This document shows positions 52,703-61,315 of a stretch of 64,000 nucleotides of DNA, one piece after another (the stretch's first letter is position 1; each line of letters starts with the position of its first letter). This stretch comes from Microbacterium sp. AZCO (GTDB lineage Bacteria; Actinomycetota; Actinomycetes; Actinomycetales; Microbacteriaceae), in the NCBI RefSeq assembly GCF_039614715.1, contig NZ_CP154857.1, positions 3,286,001-3,350,000 on the forward strand, read 5' to 3'. The notes below the pieces were generated by a model. The model did no database searches, was not told the DNA's origin, and saw only the letters and a program-made list of their open reading frames with translations. The position numbers were made by a program, and so were the translations under genes.

Positions 52703-54194
52703 AGCGACGGCCCCCGCCGTCGTCGAGACCCCGCGCCGTGGCGGAGTGCCGCGCGCCGCGTGGCTGATCGGCCCTGCCCTCGTCGCCGGCGTCGCCTACC
52801 TCGACCCCGGCAACGTCGCGAGCAACATGACGGCCGGCGCCCAGTACGGCTACCTCCTCGTCTGGGTCGTCGTGCTCGGCAACGTCATGGCCTGGCTCAT
52901 CCAGTACCTGTCCGCGAAGCTCGGCATCGTCACGGGGCTCAGCCTCCCCGAGGCGCTCGGCCGCCGCATCCGCAGCACTTGGGGGCGCCGGGCCTACTGG
53001 CTGCAGGCCGAGCTCGTCGCGATGGCGACCGACATCGCCGAGGTCATCGGCGGCGCGGTCGCGCTCAACCTGCTGTTCGGCATCCCACTCCTGTGGGGCG
53101 GCGCGATCACGGGCACCGTGTCGATCGTGATGCTGCTCATCCAGTCCCGCCGCGGCCCCAAGACGTTCGAGTTCGTCGTGATCGGGCTCATCGTCGTCAT
53201 CGCCGTCGGCTTCACGTTCGGGGTCGTCGTCGCACCGCCCGATCCGGCGGGCGTCGTCGCGGGCCTCGTGCCGCGGTTCGAGGGGGCCGGCTCCGTGCTG
53301 CTCGCTGCCTCGATCCTGGGCGCCACGATCATGCCGCACGCGATCTACGCGCACAGCGCGCTCGCGCGGGATCGTTTCGCGCCCGCCGGGCCGCCGGCAT
53401 CCTCCGGGGGGATGGATGCCGGCGCCCCGGCCTCGCACCGCAGCGCAGGAGATCGCCGCAGCGCAGGAGGCAGAGGGATGCCGCGGCCCGGCGACGTGGC
53501 GATCTCCGACGCTGCGGCGGGGGCATCGGCGAAGGGCGCATCGGCGCAGGGGGCATCGGCGCACGGGGCATCGGCGCAGGGGCTATCGGCGGCGGGGGCC
53601 CCGCCGCAGCGGCCGGATCTCGCCGAGCTTCGAGGGATCCCGACGAGCCGGCTGCTGCGTGCGACCCGCTGGGACGTGTCGATCGCGATGATCATCGCCG
53701 GCACGGTGAACCTCTGCATCCTGCTGCTCGCGGCCGCGAACCTCGCCGGGGTGCCGGGCACGACGTCGCTCGAGGGCGCCTACGACGCGCTCTACGCGGG
53801 GCTCGGTCCCGTCGTCGCGACGCTGTTCGCCGTGGGCCTCCTCGCGAGCGGTCTCGCCTCGACGTCGGTCGGCGCGTATGCGGGCGCGGAGATCATGCAC
53901 GGCCTGCTGCGCATCGACGTGCCGCTGCTCGCGCGCCGTCTCGTGACGCTCATTCCGGCGCTCGTGATCCTCGGAGTCGGGTTCGACCCCACTGTCGCCC
54001 TCGTGCTGAGCCAGGTCGTGCTGTCGTTCGGCATCCCGTTCGCCCTCATCCCGCTCGTCGCGCTCACCGCGCGGCGCGATGTGCTGGGCCGGTTCCGCAG
54101 CCACCCCGCGACGACGACGGCGGGGGTCGCGGCATCCCTCTTCCTCATCGCGCTCAACGCGACGCTCCTCTGGCTGCTGTTCACCGGCGGGTAG
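52692..54194 (+). CDS. mntH: NRAMP-family Mn2+ transporter
   Basis: 500 residues, about eleven membrane segments; metal-site motifs D-P-G-N-V-A (38-43) and M-P-H-A-I-Y near 214. Imports Mn2+ (or Fe2+) with protons. Between helices 6 and 7 an 85-residue insert carries five repeats of G-A-S-A-Q/K/H (277-301), absent from typical NRAMPs. Leaderless; metal-dependent repression by the next gene is likely. Confidence 0.92.
   Translation: MPKTATAPAVVETPRRGGVPRAAWLIGPALVAGVAYLDPGNVASNMTAGAQYGYLLVWVVVLGNVMAWLIQYLSAKLGIVTGLSLPEALGRRIRSTWGRRAYWLQAELVAMATDIAEVIGGAVALNLLFGIPLLWGGAITGTVSIVMLLIQSRRGPKTFEFVVIGLIVVIAVGFTFGVVVAPPDPAGVVAGLVPRFEGAGSVLLAASILGATIMPHAIYAHSALARDRFAPAGPPASSGGMDAGAPASHRSAGDRRSAGGRGMPRPGDVAISDAAAGASAKGASAQGASAHGASAQGLSAAGAPPQRPDLAELRGIPTSRLLRATRWDVSIAMIIAGTVNLCILLLAAANLAGVPGTTSLEGAYDALYAGLGPVVATLFAVGLLASGLASTSVGAYAGAEIMHGLLRIDVPLLARRLVTLIPALVILGVGFDPTVALVLSQVVLSFGIPFALIPLVALTARRDVLGRFRSHPATTTAGVAASLFLIALNATLLWLLFTGG
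53520..53594 (+). repeat. Five 15-bp repeats inside mntH
   Basis: Consensus GGGGCATCGGCGCAG, in frame, coding for the G-A-S-A-Q repeats. Confidence 0.85.
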
Positions 54195-54197
54195 CCT
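54192..54197 (+). promoter_or_regulatory. -10 element TAGCCT overlapping the mntH stop
   Basis: TAGCCT starts with the TAG stop of mntH; 6 bases on is the GTG of the DtxR-family gene. Confidence 0.6.
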
Positions 54198-54203
54198 TTC
54201 TGC

Positions 54204-54839
54204 GTGCCGTCCCCCGCCATCGACGACTATCTCAAGACGATCTACCACCACACCGAGTGGCAGGACGATCGCATCACGCCGTCGCAGCTCGCGGGCGAGC
54301 TCGGGCTCGCCCCGTCGAGCGTCACCGAGATGGTGCAGAAGCTCGCGGCGCAGGATCTCGTGACGCACCGGCCGTACGGCCCGATCGGCCTGACCAACGA
54401 GGGCGAGCGACGCGCTGCGGCGATCATCCGCCGGCATCGGCTCATCGAGACGTGGCTCGTGCGCGAGTTCGGCTACGGGTGGGACGAGGTGCACGACGAG
54501 GCCGAGGTGCTCGAGCACGCCATCAGCGATCGCCTGCTCGAGGGCATCGACGAGCGACTCGGCCGGCCCACGCACGATCCGCACGGCGATGCGATCCCGG
54601 ATGCCGCGGGCCGCGTGCAGCGGGAGCCGTTCGTCCTCCTCGGCGCGGCCTCGGCCGGGCACAGCGGCCGCGTGCTCCGTGTGAGCGACCGCGACCCCGA
54701 GCTGCTGCGCTCGATCGAGAGCGCGGGCGTCGCGGTGGGCGCGATCGCGACGGTCCAGGATGCCGCGACCCTGCGCATCGGCGACGCCGTCGTGGCCCTC
54801 CCCGACGCCGCGGCGAGCGCCGTCTGGCTCAGCGCCTGA
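54204..54839 (+). CDS. DtxR/MntR-family metalloregulator
   Basis: 211 residues: winged helix (L-A-G-E-L-G-L-A-P-S-S-V-T-E-M), metal-binding and dimer domain (H-R-L-I-E-T-W-L, E-V-H-D-E-A-E-V-L-E-H) and an SH3-like C-terminal domain. Being next to mntH, it is probably the Mn2+-dependent repressor MntR. Leaderless start inside the mntH end, so it can be made separately from mntH. Confidence 0.88.
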   Translation: MPSPAIDDYLKTIYHHTEWQDDRITPSQLAGELGLAPSSVTEMVQKLAAQDLVTHRPYGPIGLTNEGERRAAAIIRRHRLIETWLVREFGYGWDEVHDEAEVLEHAISDRLLEGIDERLGRPTHDPHGDAIPDAAGRVQREPFVLLGAASAGHSGRVLRVSDRDPELLRSIESAGVAVGAIATVQDAATLRIGDAVVALPDAAASAVWLSA

Positions 54840-54848
54840 CCCGTCCGG

Positions 54849-55802
54849 TCAGCGCCTCTTGACCTTGGCCGCCTTGTCGAACGGCCAGCGCAGGCGCGTC
54901 GCGTCCTCGCACACGGCCCAGATGCGCTCGGCGATCTCGATGCTGCGGACGATGCGCGACGGCGTCGAGATGCGGGGCTCTCCGCGGGTGCCGTAGCGCG
55001 GGCCGACGAACTCCCCGCCGGCGACCGTCGGATCGACGAGCGCCCGCACGAGCGGCCAGGCGCCGCGCTCCTTCGACTGCGCGAAGGCGGCCTGAAGTCC
55101 GTCGACGATACGGGTCGAGCGGCTCGGCTCGTTGACCCCGGCGACCTCCGGGGTGCGGCCGCTCGTCGAGTAGCCGGGGTGCGCGACGATGCTCGAGACG
55201 TGCACGCCCGCGGCTCGCAGCAGGCGATCCGCCTCGAAGCCAAGCACGCTCGTCGCGATCTTAGACTGCACGTAGGCGCGCCAGGGCGAGTAGTTCTCCC
55301 GCAGCTGCGGGTCGATGGGGTCGTACGGGCTGATCGTCGTCGACATGCTCCCGAGCCAGACCATGCGGCCGGACGACGCCGCGAGGGTCGTCAGCAGCTC
55401 GCCGCCGAGCGCGTAGTGGCCGAGCGCGTTCGTCGCGAAGACGAGCTCGTTCCCGTCCTGCGTCTGCTCGCGGTGCTTGGGCGCGTGCACGATGCCGGCG
55501 TTGAGCAGCACGCCGTCGAGCCGTCCGCGGCCGCGCACCGTCGCGGCGGCGGCGCGGACCGACCCGAGATTGCTCGTGTCGATGATGAGGCTCTCGATCG
55601 AGGCATCCGGAACCTTCGTCAGCACCGCGGCGCGAGCGGCTGACAGCCGGGCGGGATTGCGGGCGCTCATGATGACGTGCGCCCCCGCCTGCGCGAGCTG
55701 CTGGGCCGAGAAGAAGCCGAGGCCGGCGTTGGAGCCCGTCACGAGATAGGTGCGTCCGCGAAGGTCGGGAAGGTGCTGGGGATCCCAGTCGGGGCGAGCC
55801 AC
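54849..55802 (-). CDS. SDR-family oxidoreductase (retinol-dehydrogenase-like)
   Basis: 317 residues: T-G-S-N-A-G-L-G at 22-29, N-A-G near 101 and Y-x3-K as Y-V-Q-S-K near 192. Substrate unknown. GTG with TAATCT 7 bases upstream, sharing a 43-base divergent region with the HAD gene. Confidence 0.87.
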   Translation of the reverse strand: MARPDWDPQHLPDLRGRTYLVTGSNAGLGFFSAQQLAQAGAHVIMSARNPARLSAARAAVLTKVPDASIESLIIDTSNLGSVRAAAATVRGRGRLDGVLLNAGIVHAPKHREQTQDGNELVFATNALGHYALGGELLTTLAASSGRMVWLGSMSTTISPYDPIDPQLRENYSPWRAYVQSKIATSVLGFEADRLLRAAGVHVSSIVAHPGYSTSGRTPEVAGVNEPSRSTRIVDGLQAAFAQSKERGAWPLVRALVDPTVAGGEFVGPRYGTRGEPRISTPSRIVRSIEIAERIWAVCEDATRLRWPFDKAAKVKRR

Positions 55803-55809
55803 GGCTTAG

Positions 55810-55815
55810 AGATTA
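55810..55815 (-). promoter_or_regulatory. -10 element TAATCT of a leaderless promoter (SDR gene)
   Basis: Minus-strand TAATCT, 7 bases, GTG 55802. Confidence 0.55.
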
Positions 55816-55833
55816 CGTGTCCGGAGGCCCGGA

Positions 55834-55839
55834 TAGGCT
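55834..55839 (+). promoter_or_regulatory. -10 element TAGGCT of a leaderless promoter (HAD gene)
   Basis: TAGGCT, 6 bases, ATG 55846. Confidence 0.65.
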
Positions 55840-55845
55840 GGCCCC

Positions 55846-56655
55846 ATGCGGACACGCGCCGACATCGAGTGCTGGCTGACCGACATGGACGGAGTCCTCG
55901 TCCACGAGAACCGCCCGATCCCGGGGGCGTCCGAGCTGCTCGCGCAGTGGCGCGACACGGCGACGCCGTTCCTCGTGCTCACCAACAACCCCATCTTCAC
56001 GCCCCGCGACCTGAGCGCGCGGCTGCGCCGATCGGGCCTCGACGTGCCGGAGGACCGCATCTGGACGTCGGCGCTCGCGACGGCCGAGTTCCTCCGCTCG
56101 CAGCTGCCCGGCGGCACGGCGTTCGTGATCGGCGAGGCGGGCCTCACGACGGCGCTGTACGAGGCCGGCTACATCATGACCGAGACCCAGCCCGACTACG
56201 TCGTCGTCGGCGAGACGCGGCAGTACTCGTTCGAGGCGATCACGCAGGCCATCCGCTTCATCAACGCGGGGGCGCGCTTCATCGTCACGAATCCGGATGC
56301 CACGGGCCCGACGCCGTGGGGAGTCGTGCCCGCCACGGGCTCGTTCGCGGCCCTCATCACGAAGGCGACGGGCAAGGAGCCGTACGTCGTCGGCAAGCCG
56401 AACCCCATGATGTTCCGCTCGGCGCTCAACCGCATCGGCGCGCACTCCGAGACGACGGGAATGATCGGCGACCGTATGGACACCGATGTGGTCGCCGGCA
56501 TCGAGGCGGGCCTGCACACGGTGCTCGTGCTCACGGGCATCTCGGATCCCGCCGAGATCGAGCGCTACCCCTTCCGGCCCGACGAGGTGCTCGACTCCGT
56601 CGCCGACCTGCTGTCCGACGAGGACGTCGAGTCCGAGCTCCCCGAGGGACTCTGA
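55846..56655 (+). CDS. HAD-IIA family sugar-phosphatase (NagD-like)
   Basis: 269 residues: D-M-D-G-V-L (13-18), L-T-N-N, V-G-K-P-N and G-D-R-M-D-T-D, the four HAD motifs. Dephosphorylates small phosphates. Its stop overlaps the next start (TGATG). Confidence 0.9.
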   Translation: MRTRADIECWLTDMDGVLVHENRPIPGASELLAQWRDTATPFLVLTNNPIFTPRDLSARLRRSGLDVPEDRIWTSALATAEFLRSQLPGGTAFVIGEAGLTTALYEAGYIMTETQPDYVVVGETRQYSFEAITQAIRFINAGARFIVTNPDATGPTPWGVVPATGSFAALITKATGKEPYVVGKPNPMMFRSALNRIGAHSETTGMIGDRMDTDVVAGIEAGLHTVLVLTGISDPAEIERYPFRPDEVLDSVADLLSDEDVESELPEGL

Positions 56656-57230
56656 TGGGAGCGCTCGACGAGGGCGAGCGCGTCTTCGCTCAGGATGCCG
56701 CGACCTGGCGCGCGTGGCTCGAGGAGAATCACGCGACGTCGAAGGGCGCCTGGCTCGTCCGGCCCCGGCCGGGCTCGGGCCTCGACCTGATCGAGTACGA
56801 GGACGCCATCCTGCAGGCGCTGTGCTTCGGGTGGATCGACGGACCCGTGCGCTCCTTCGACGAGCAGACCGGCGGCCTCTGGTTCGCGCCGCGCCGGCCC
56901 TCCAGCGGCTGGGCCGCGACGAACAAGGCCCGGCTGCTGCTGCTCGAGGAGCAGGGGCTCATGGCGCCTGCGGGCATCAAGGCTGTCGAGCTGGCCAAGA
57001 CGAACGGGTCGTGGACGATCCTCGACAACGCCGAGGCGCTACGCGAGCCCGACGACCTCGCGGCGGCGCTCGACGCCGACGCGACAGCCCGCGCCAACTG
57101 GGACGCCTTCCCGCCCTCGAGCCGCAAGTTCGGCATCGCCGCGGTCGACAGCGCGCGCCGGCCCGAGACGCGCGCGGCGCGGGTCGACAAGATCGTGACG
57201 GATGCCGCAGCCGGACGGAGGCCCAACTGA
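56655..57230 (+). CDS. YdeI/OmpD-associated family protein
   Basis: 191 residues with the OmdA/YdeI features F-G-W-I-D-G, K-G-A-W-L and the C-terminal F-P-P-S-S-R-K region. Role unclear; linked to stress and envelope in other bacteria. One-base overlaps (TGATG) on both sides. Confidence 0.85.
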   Translation: MGALDEGERVFAQDAATWRAWLEENHATSKGAWLVRPRPGSGLDLIEYEDAILQALCFGWIDGPVRSFDEQTGGLWFAPRRPSSGWAATNKARLLLLEEQGLMAPAGIKAVELAKTNGSWTILDNAEALREPDDLAAALDADATARANWDAFPPSSRKFGIAAVDSARRPETRAARVDKIVTDAAAGRRPN

Positions 57231-57340
57231 TGCCGCCAGACCTCGCCGTGCTCTACGGGGTGACGATCGTCGTCCTGGTGGGCACACTGATCACGTGGAT
57301 CATCGCGTACCGCCGGATGAACCGGCGCGACAAGGACTGA
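57230..57340 (+). CDS. 36-residue membrane protein
   Basis: One hydrophobic helix (about 5-26, Y-G-V-T-I-V-V-L-V-G-T-L-I) then a basic tail R-R-M-N-R-R-D-K-D. ATG overlaps the YdeI stop. Either a true small protein or, if a frameshift exists near 57320-57340, the anchor of the chagasin-like domain that follows. Confidence 0.55.
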   Translation: MPPDLAVLYGVTIVVLVGTLITWIIAYRRMNRRDKD

Positions 57341-57705
57341 GTCCCGACGGCGAGCCGGCGTCACCGCCGGCCGGCGACTCGGCGCCGCCGCCCGACGCCG
57401 TCGGCACGGTCGGCGAGCCGTTCGCACTGCCGCTTCCCGCGGGGGCCGCGACGGGCGCCGAATGGCGGCTCGAGCTGCCCGACGGGCTGCGCGCGGCGGG
57501 CGAGACGGGGGCCTCGGTGAGCGAAACGGCGGACCCGTCGGGTGCGACCGCGACCTCGGCCACCGGCATCCCGGGCGCTCCGGTGGATTCCCTCCCCCTC
57601 GTTGTCGCCGACGCCGAAGGGGCGTACCGGGTGGTCGCCCACCTGATACGCCCCTGGGATCGGACCGTGCTGCGCACGGTCACCCTGAGCGTGGCCGTCC
57701 GCTGA
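57295..57705 (+). CDS. Chagasin-like cysteine-peptidase inhibitor domain (I42), start uncertain
   Basis: The domain (about 57400-57705) reads V-G-E-P-F-A-L-P-L-P-A-G, a middle W-R-L-E-L-P, then R-P-W-D-R-T and ends in V-T-L-S-V-A-V, the order of the chagasin family. A Pro/Ala linker precedes it. No ATG is in frame; GTG 57295 overlaps the small membrane gene. Faces a papain-like peptidase gene with 7 bases between stops. The N-P-T-T-G-Y loop is changed to G-A-A-T-G-A-E, so binding is not assured. Confidence 0.5.
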   Translation: MDHRVPPDEPARQGLSPDGEPASPPAGDSAPPPDAVGTVGEPFALPLPAGAATGAEWRLELPDGLRAAGETGASVSETADPSGATATSATGIPGAPVDSLPLVVADAEGAYRVVAHLIRPWDRTVLRTVTLSVAVR

Positions 57706-57712
57706 CCCAGGC

Positions 57713-58765
57713 TCAGTGGATCGGTGCGTGCTCCTGCACGCGCAGCGGTCCGGGATCGGGGATCGGCACGCGACGCAGCTCCTCCAGCCGGACCGGGTTG
57801 ATGATGATCGGGCGCAGGAGCGGCGGCCGCACGCCGCGGGCGCCGTACATCGGTTGGTTGTCGATGTTGCTGTCGCCGTACTTGATGCGGAAGAACCCGG
57901 CGCCCGTGCCGTCGGGATCGGCCGGCCCGCCCCACGTGGTGCCCCACGAGTTGCGGCAGATCCAGCTGCCCTCGACGTCGTCGTAGCCGATGACGAGCAC
58001 GGCGTGGCCGCCGCGCACGTTGCCCCACGCGTGGCTGTACTGGCCGCCGCCGTAGACGTCGAAGTCCTGGTAGACCGTGAACGCCGCGATGAGCGGTCCG
58101 ACGGTGGCGAGGTAGAGCTTGCGGTCGTCGCCCGTGTGGGCCGTGGAGTTCGTGATGCCGTAGGAGCGCAGGGCCCGCAGCGGCTGCGTCCGGTCGTGCG
58201 CGATCCACAGGTTGTCGCCGCCGAACGCCGGCGGCGAGTCGAAGGCCGACATGTAGGGGAACGACCCCTCCACCGCGATGCCGCGACGGCGCACCTCGTC
58301 GAGCGACGACTGGTTGTTCCACCCGCCGCAGTTCGCGCCGTGGGCCGAGGCGAAGTGCTGGTCGGCCTCGGACAGGTCGACCGGCGCGATCCCGAGCTCG
58401 ATCGCGGCCTGCGCGCCGACGAGTCCCGCGGTGGCGAACGACACGCAGGATCCGCACTGCCCCTGGTCGGTGACGGGGCCGATCGCGCCGCGATCGCGCC
58501 AGTCCCACCGGCGCGGACGGAAGAGGAAGTGGAACTTCAGCAGGTCGGGCCGGATGAGGCGGTTGAGCAGCACGTCCTGGTCGCCGTCCTTGATGCGGGC
58601 GATGAGCTCGTCGCCGTACGCCTCCGCGAAGGCCACCTGGTCGGCAGGCACATCCTCGGCGCCGAGGCCGCGGACGACGGGCTCGGCCAGCACGCGCCAG
58701 CGCAGGCCCTGGTCGGCCACCGCCTTGCGCACCGCCGAGACGTCGATTTTCGAATCTTCAGGCAT
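57713..58765 (-). CDS. Papain-like cysteine peptidase (family C1)
   Basis: 350 residues. Oxyanion Gln 101 and nucleophile Cys 107 in Q-G-Q-C-G-S-C, His 254 in G-G-H-A-V and Asn 272 in R-N-S-W-G. No signal peptide and a short N-terminal region, so probably intracellular. AAAGGGG precedes the ATG. C1 peptidases are uncommon in actinobacteria. Confidence 0.9.
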   Translation of the reverse strand: MPEDSKIDVSAVRKAVADQGLRWRVLAEPVVRGLGAEDVPADQVAFAEAYGDELIARIKDGDQDVLLNRLIRPDLLKFHFLFRPRRWDWRDRGAIGPVTDQGQCGSCVSFATAGLVGAQAAIELGIAPVDLSEADQHFASAHGANCGGWNNQSSLDEVRRRGIAVEGSFPYMSAFDSPPAFGGDNLWIAHDRTQPLRALRSYGITNSTAHTGDDRKLYLATVGPLIAAFTVYQDFDVYGGGQYSHAWGNVRGGHAVLVIGYDDVEGSWICRNSWGTTWGGPADPDGTGAGFFRIKYGDSNIDNQPMYGARGVRPPLLRPIIINPVRLEELRRVPIPDPGPLRVQEHAPIH

Positions 58766-58858
58766 TTCGCACCCCTTTCAGGTGCGCCGACGAATGTCGG
58801 CGTCACCCGTATGAGGCGGTGCGGCGGAGCGGTGATACACGGCGGCGGGCGGCGCCCC

Positions 58859-58864
58859 TACGAT
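58859..58864 (+). promoter_or_regulatory. -10 element TACGAT of a leaderless promoter
   Basis: TACGAT, 7 bases, ATG 58872. Confidence 0.5.
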
Positions 58865-58871
58865 CGAGGTC

Positions 58872-59054
58872 ATGTCGCTCGGAGTCGTCCTGCTCGCCCT
58901 GGGATGCCTCGTGGCGGCGACGATCCTCTGGCAGCGCAACAAGAAGCTCGGCGACGACAGCGCCGGCCGCGGCGGCACGCGCATCGCGATCGTCGTGCTG
59001 GTGATCGCCGGCGTGCTGCTGGCTCTCGCCTCGCAGACCTTCTTCCGCGGCTGA
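58872..59054 (+). CDS. 60-residue two-helix membrane protein
   Basis: Two hydrophobic helices (about 4-20 and 38-54) joined by a charged loop (N-K-K-L-G-D-D). No known family. Its stop is one base from the converging pyrE stop. Confidence 0.65.
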   Translation: MSLGVVLLALGCLVAATILWQRNKKLGDDSAGRGGTRIAIVVLVIAGVLLALASQTFFRG

Positions 59055-59055
59055 T

Positions 59056-59634
59056 CTACTGGGGCTGAAGTCCCAGGTCATCGAGGTCGATCGCGGCGAG
59101 CCACTGCAGCCCCTCGGCCTCCACGGCCGCCTGGGCGCCCGTCTTGCGGTCGACGATCACGGCGACCGCGACGGGCTCCGCGCCTTCGCGGCGCAGCGCC
59201 TCGACGGCCTTCAGCGCCGACTGGCCGGTGGTCGAGGTGTCCTCCACGACGACGACGCGCTTGCCCGCGACATCCGCACCCTCGACCTGGCGGCCCCGGC
59301 CGTGGTCCTTGGGCTCCTTGCGCACGACGAACGCGTCGAGCGGCGTGCTGGTCCGCGCCGATTCGTGCATGACGGCGTTGGCGATGGGGTCGGCGCCGAG
59401 CGTGAGGCCGCCGACCGCGACGATGCCGTCGACGTCCCGGATGAGGTCGAGGATGATGCGGCCGATCGCCGGGGCCGCGCGGTGGTCGAGCGTGAGCTTG
59501 CGCATGTCGACGTAGTACGACGCCTTCTTGCCGCTGGAGAGCGTGAAGTCCCCGTGGAACACGGCCTCCGCCTTGATGAGCGCGATGAGGTTCTGGCGGT
59601 CGAGCTCGAGCTCGGACGTGGAGGCGACGGTCAT
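59056..59634 (-). CDS. pyrE: Orotate phosphoribosyltransferase
   Basis: Makes orotidine-5'-phosphate from orotate and PRPP (pyrimidine synthesis). 192 residues with the PRPP loop [10 protein letters not shown] near 129 and S-S-G-K-K-A-S-Y-Y near 33. ATG with TACGCT 6 bases upstream (leaderless). Confidence 0.93.
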   Translation of the reverse strand: MTVASTSELELDRQNLIALIKAEAVFHGDFTLSSGKKASYYVDMRKLTLDHRAAPAIGRIILDLIRDVDGIVAVGGLTLGADPIANAVMHESARTSTPLDAFVVRKEPKDHGRGRQVEGADVAGKRVVVVEDTSTTGQSALKAVEALRREGAEPVAVAVIVDRKTGAQAAVEAEGLQWLAAIDLDDLGLQPQ

Positions 59635-59640
59635 ACGGCG

Positions 59641-59646
59641 AGCGTA
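59641..59646 (-). promoter_or_regulatory. -10 element TACGCT of a leaderless promoter (pyrE)
   Basis: Minus-strand TACGCT, 6 bases, ATG 59634. Confidence 0.6.
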
Positions 59647-59697
59647 TCGAAACACGTTCGTGAGCGTTCGGATGGTCCAGGATGCCGGAGCGACTCC

Positions 59698-59703
59698 TAG
59701 AGT
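59698..59703 (+). promoter_or_regulatory. -10 element TAGAGT of pntAB
   Basis: TAGAGT 70 bases before pntA; the predicted leader (about 64 bases) ends with AGGAG before the ATG. Confidence 0.4.
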
Positions 59704-59773
59704 CGGAGGAAGTGCGCCATCGCGGCGGGAACGGTCGCCGCGGCGACGTTCGGACGCGAGCACAGGAGCCTGC

Positions 59774-61315
59774 ATGAGTCGGATCGGCATCGTCGCTGAG
59801 CAGCCCGGAGAGACCCGGGTCGCCGCGACCCCCACCACGGTGGGCAAGCTGCGCGGGCTCGGCTACGAGGTCGTCGTGGAGCGGGGCGCGGGCGAGGCAT
59901 CCGCGTTCCCCGATCATGCCTATGCGGATGCCGGCGCGACCGTCGTCGACCGCGCCACGGCGTGGGCGGCGCCCATCGTGCTCAAGGTCGACGCCCCCAC
60001 CCGCGACGAGATCGCCCGGCTCGCCGACGGAGCGACCCTCATCGGGATGCTGAGCCCCGCGCTGCGCCCCGACGTGCGGGAGTCGCTCGAGACGCGCGGC
60101 ATCACAGCGCTCGCCCTCGACGCCGTGCCGCGCATCTCGCGTGCGCAGTCGATGGACGTGCTCAGCTCGATGGCCAACATCGCCGGCTACCGCGCGGTCG
60201 TCGAGGCGGCGCACGAGTTCGGCCGGTTCTTCACGGGCCAGGTGACCGCCGCCGGCAAGGTTCCGCCCGCCAAGGTGCTCGTCGCGGGCGCCGGCGTCGC
60301 GGGTCTCGCGGCGATCGGCGCCGCCTCGAGCCTCGGCGCGATCGTGCGGGCGACCGACCCCCGCCCCGAGGTCGCCGACCAGGTGCGCTCGATCGGCGGC
60401 GAGTACCTGCCGGTCGAGGCCGTCGTCGAGGAGTCGACCGACGGCTACGCGAAGGCGACGAGCGAGGCGTACGACCGCGCCGCGGCGGCGCTCTACTCCG
60501 CGCAGGCGCGCGACGTCGACATCGTCATCACGACGGCGCTCATCCCGGGCCGGCCGGCGCCGCGCCTCATCACGGCGGCGGACGTCGCGGCGATGCGGCC
60601 CGGGAGCGTCATCGTCGACATGGCGGCCATCCAGGGCGGCAACGTCGAGGGCTCGGTCGCCGGTGAGCGCGTCGTCACGCCGAACGGCGTGGTGATCCTC
60701 GGGTACACCGACCTCGCGGGGCGGCTCCCGACGCAGGCGTCCCAGCTGTACGGCACGAACATCCTCAATCTGCTCGCGCTGCTGACCCCCGGCAAGGACG
60801 GCGTCCTCGTCCTCGACTTCGACGACGTCGTGCAGCGGTCGATCACGGTCGTGCGCGACGGCGAGTCGACATGGCCGCCACCGCCGGTGCCGGTGTCGGC
60901 CGCGCCGGCGAAGACCGCGCCGGCGGTCGCTCCCGCCGCCGCTGCGCCGAAGAGGACGCTGTCTCAGGGCGCGCGCACGGGCCTGATCGCCCTCGGCATC
61001 GGCGCCTTCTTCCTCGTCGCGGCCATCGCGCCCGACCCCCTTCCGCAGCACTTCACCGTGCTGATGCTGTCGGTCGTCGTCGGGTTCTACGTCATCGGCC
61101 ACGTGCACCACGCCCTGCACACGCCGCTGATGAGCGTCACCAACGCGATCTCGGGCATCATCGTGGTGGGCGCGATGCTGCAGCTCGCCTCGCCGTTCCT
61201 CGTCGTGCAGGTGCTCGCCGCGATCGCCGTGCTGCTGGCGAGCATCAACATCTTCGGCGGGTTCTCGGTCACGCGCCGAATGCTCGCGATGTTCCAGAAG
61301 GGCGGCAGCCGGTGA
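59774..61315 (+). CDS. pntA: NAD(P) transhydrogenase subunit alpha
   Basis: 513 residues: NAD-binding dI domain (V-A-G-A-G-V-A-G-L near 175), a Pro/Ala linker (about 366-395) and three or four membrane helices at the C-terminus, the fused alpha form. With PntB it makes NADPH from NADH using the proton gradient. AGGAG 5 bases before the ATG. Confidence 0.94.
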   Translation: MSRIGIVAEQPGETRVAATPTTVGKLRGLGYEVVVERGAGEASAFPDHAYADAGATVVDRATAWAAPIVLKVDAPTRDEIARLADGATLIGMLSPALRPDVRESLETRGITALALDAVPRISRAQSMDVLSSMANIAGYRAVVEAAHEFGRFFTGQVTAAGKVPPAKVLVAGAGVAGLAAIGAASSLGAIVRATDPRPEVADQVRSIGGEYLPVEAVVEESTDGYAKATSEAYDRAAAALYSAQARDVDIVITTALIPGRPAPRLITAADVAAMRPGSVIVDMAAIQGGNVEGSVAGERVVTPNGVVILGYTDLAGRLPTQASQLYGTNILNLLALLTPGKDGVLVLDFDDVVQRSITVVRDGESTWPPPPVPVSAAPAKTAPAVAPAAAAPKRTLSQGARTGLIALGIGAFFLVAAIAPDPLPQHFTVLMLSVVVGFYVIGHVHHALHTPLMSVTNAISGIIVVGAMLQLASPFLVVQVLAAIAVLLASINIFGGFSVTRRMLAMFQKGGSR

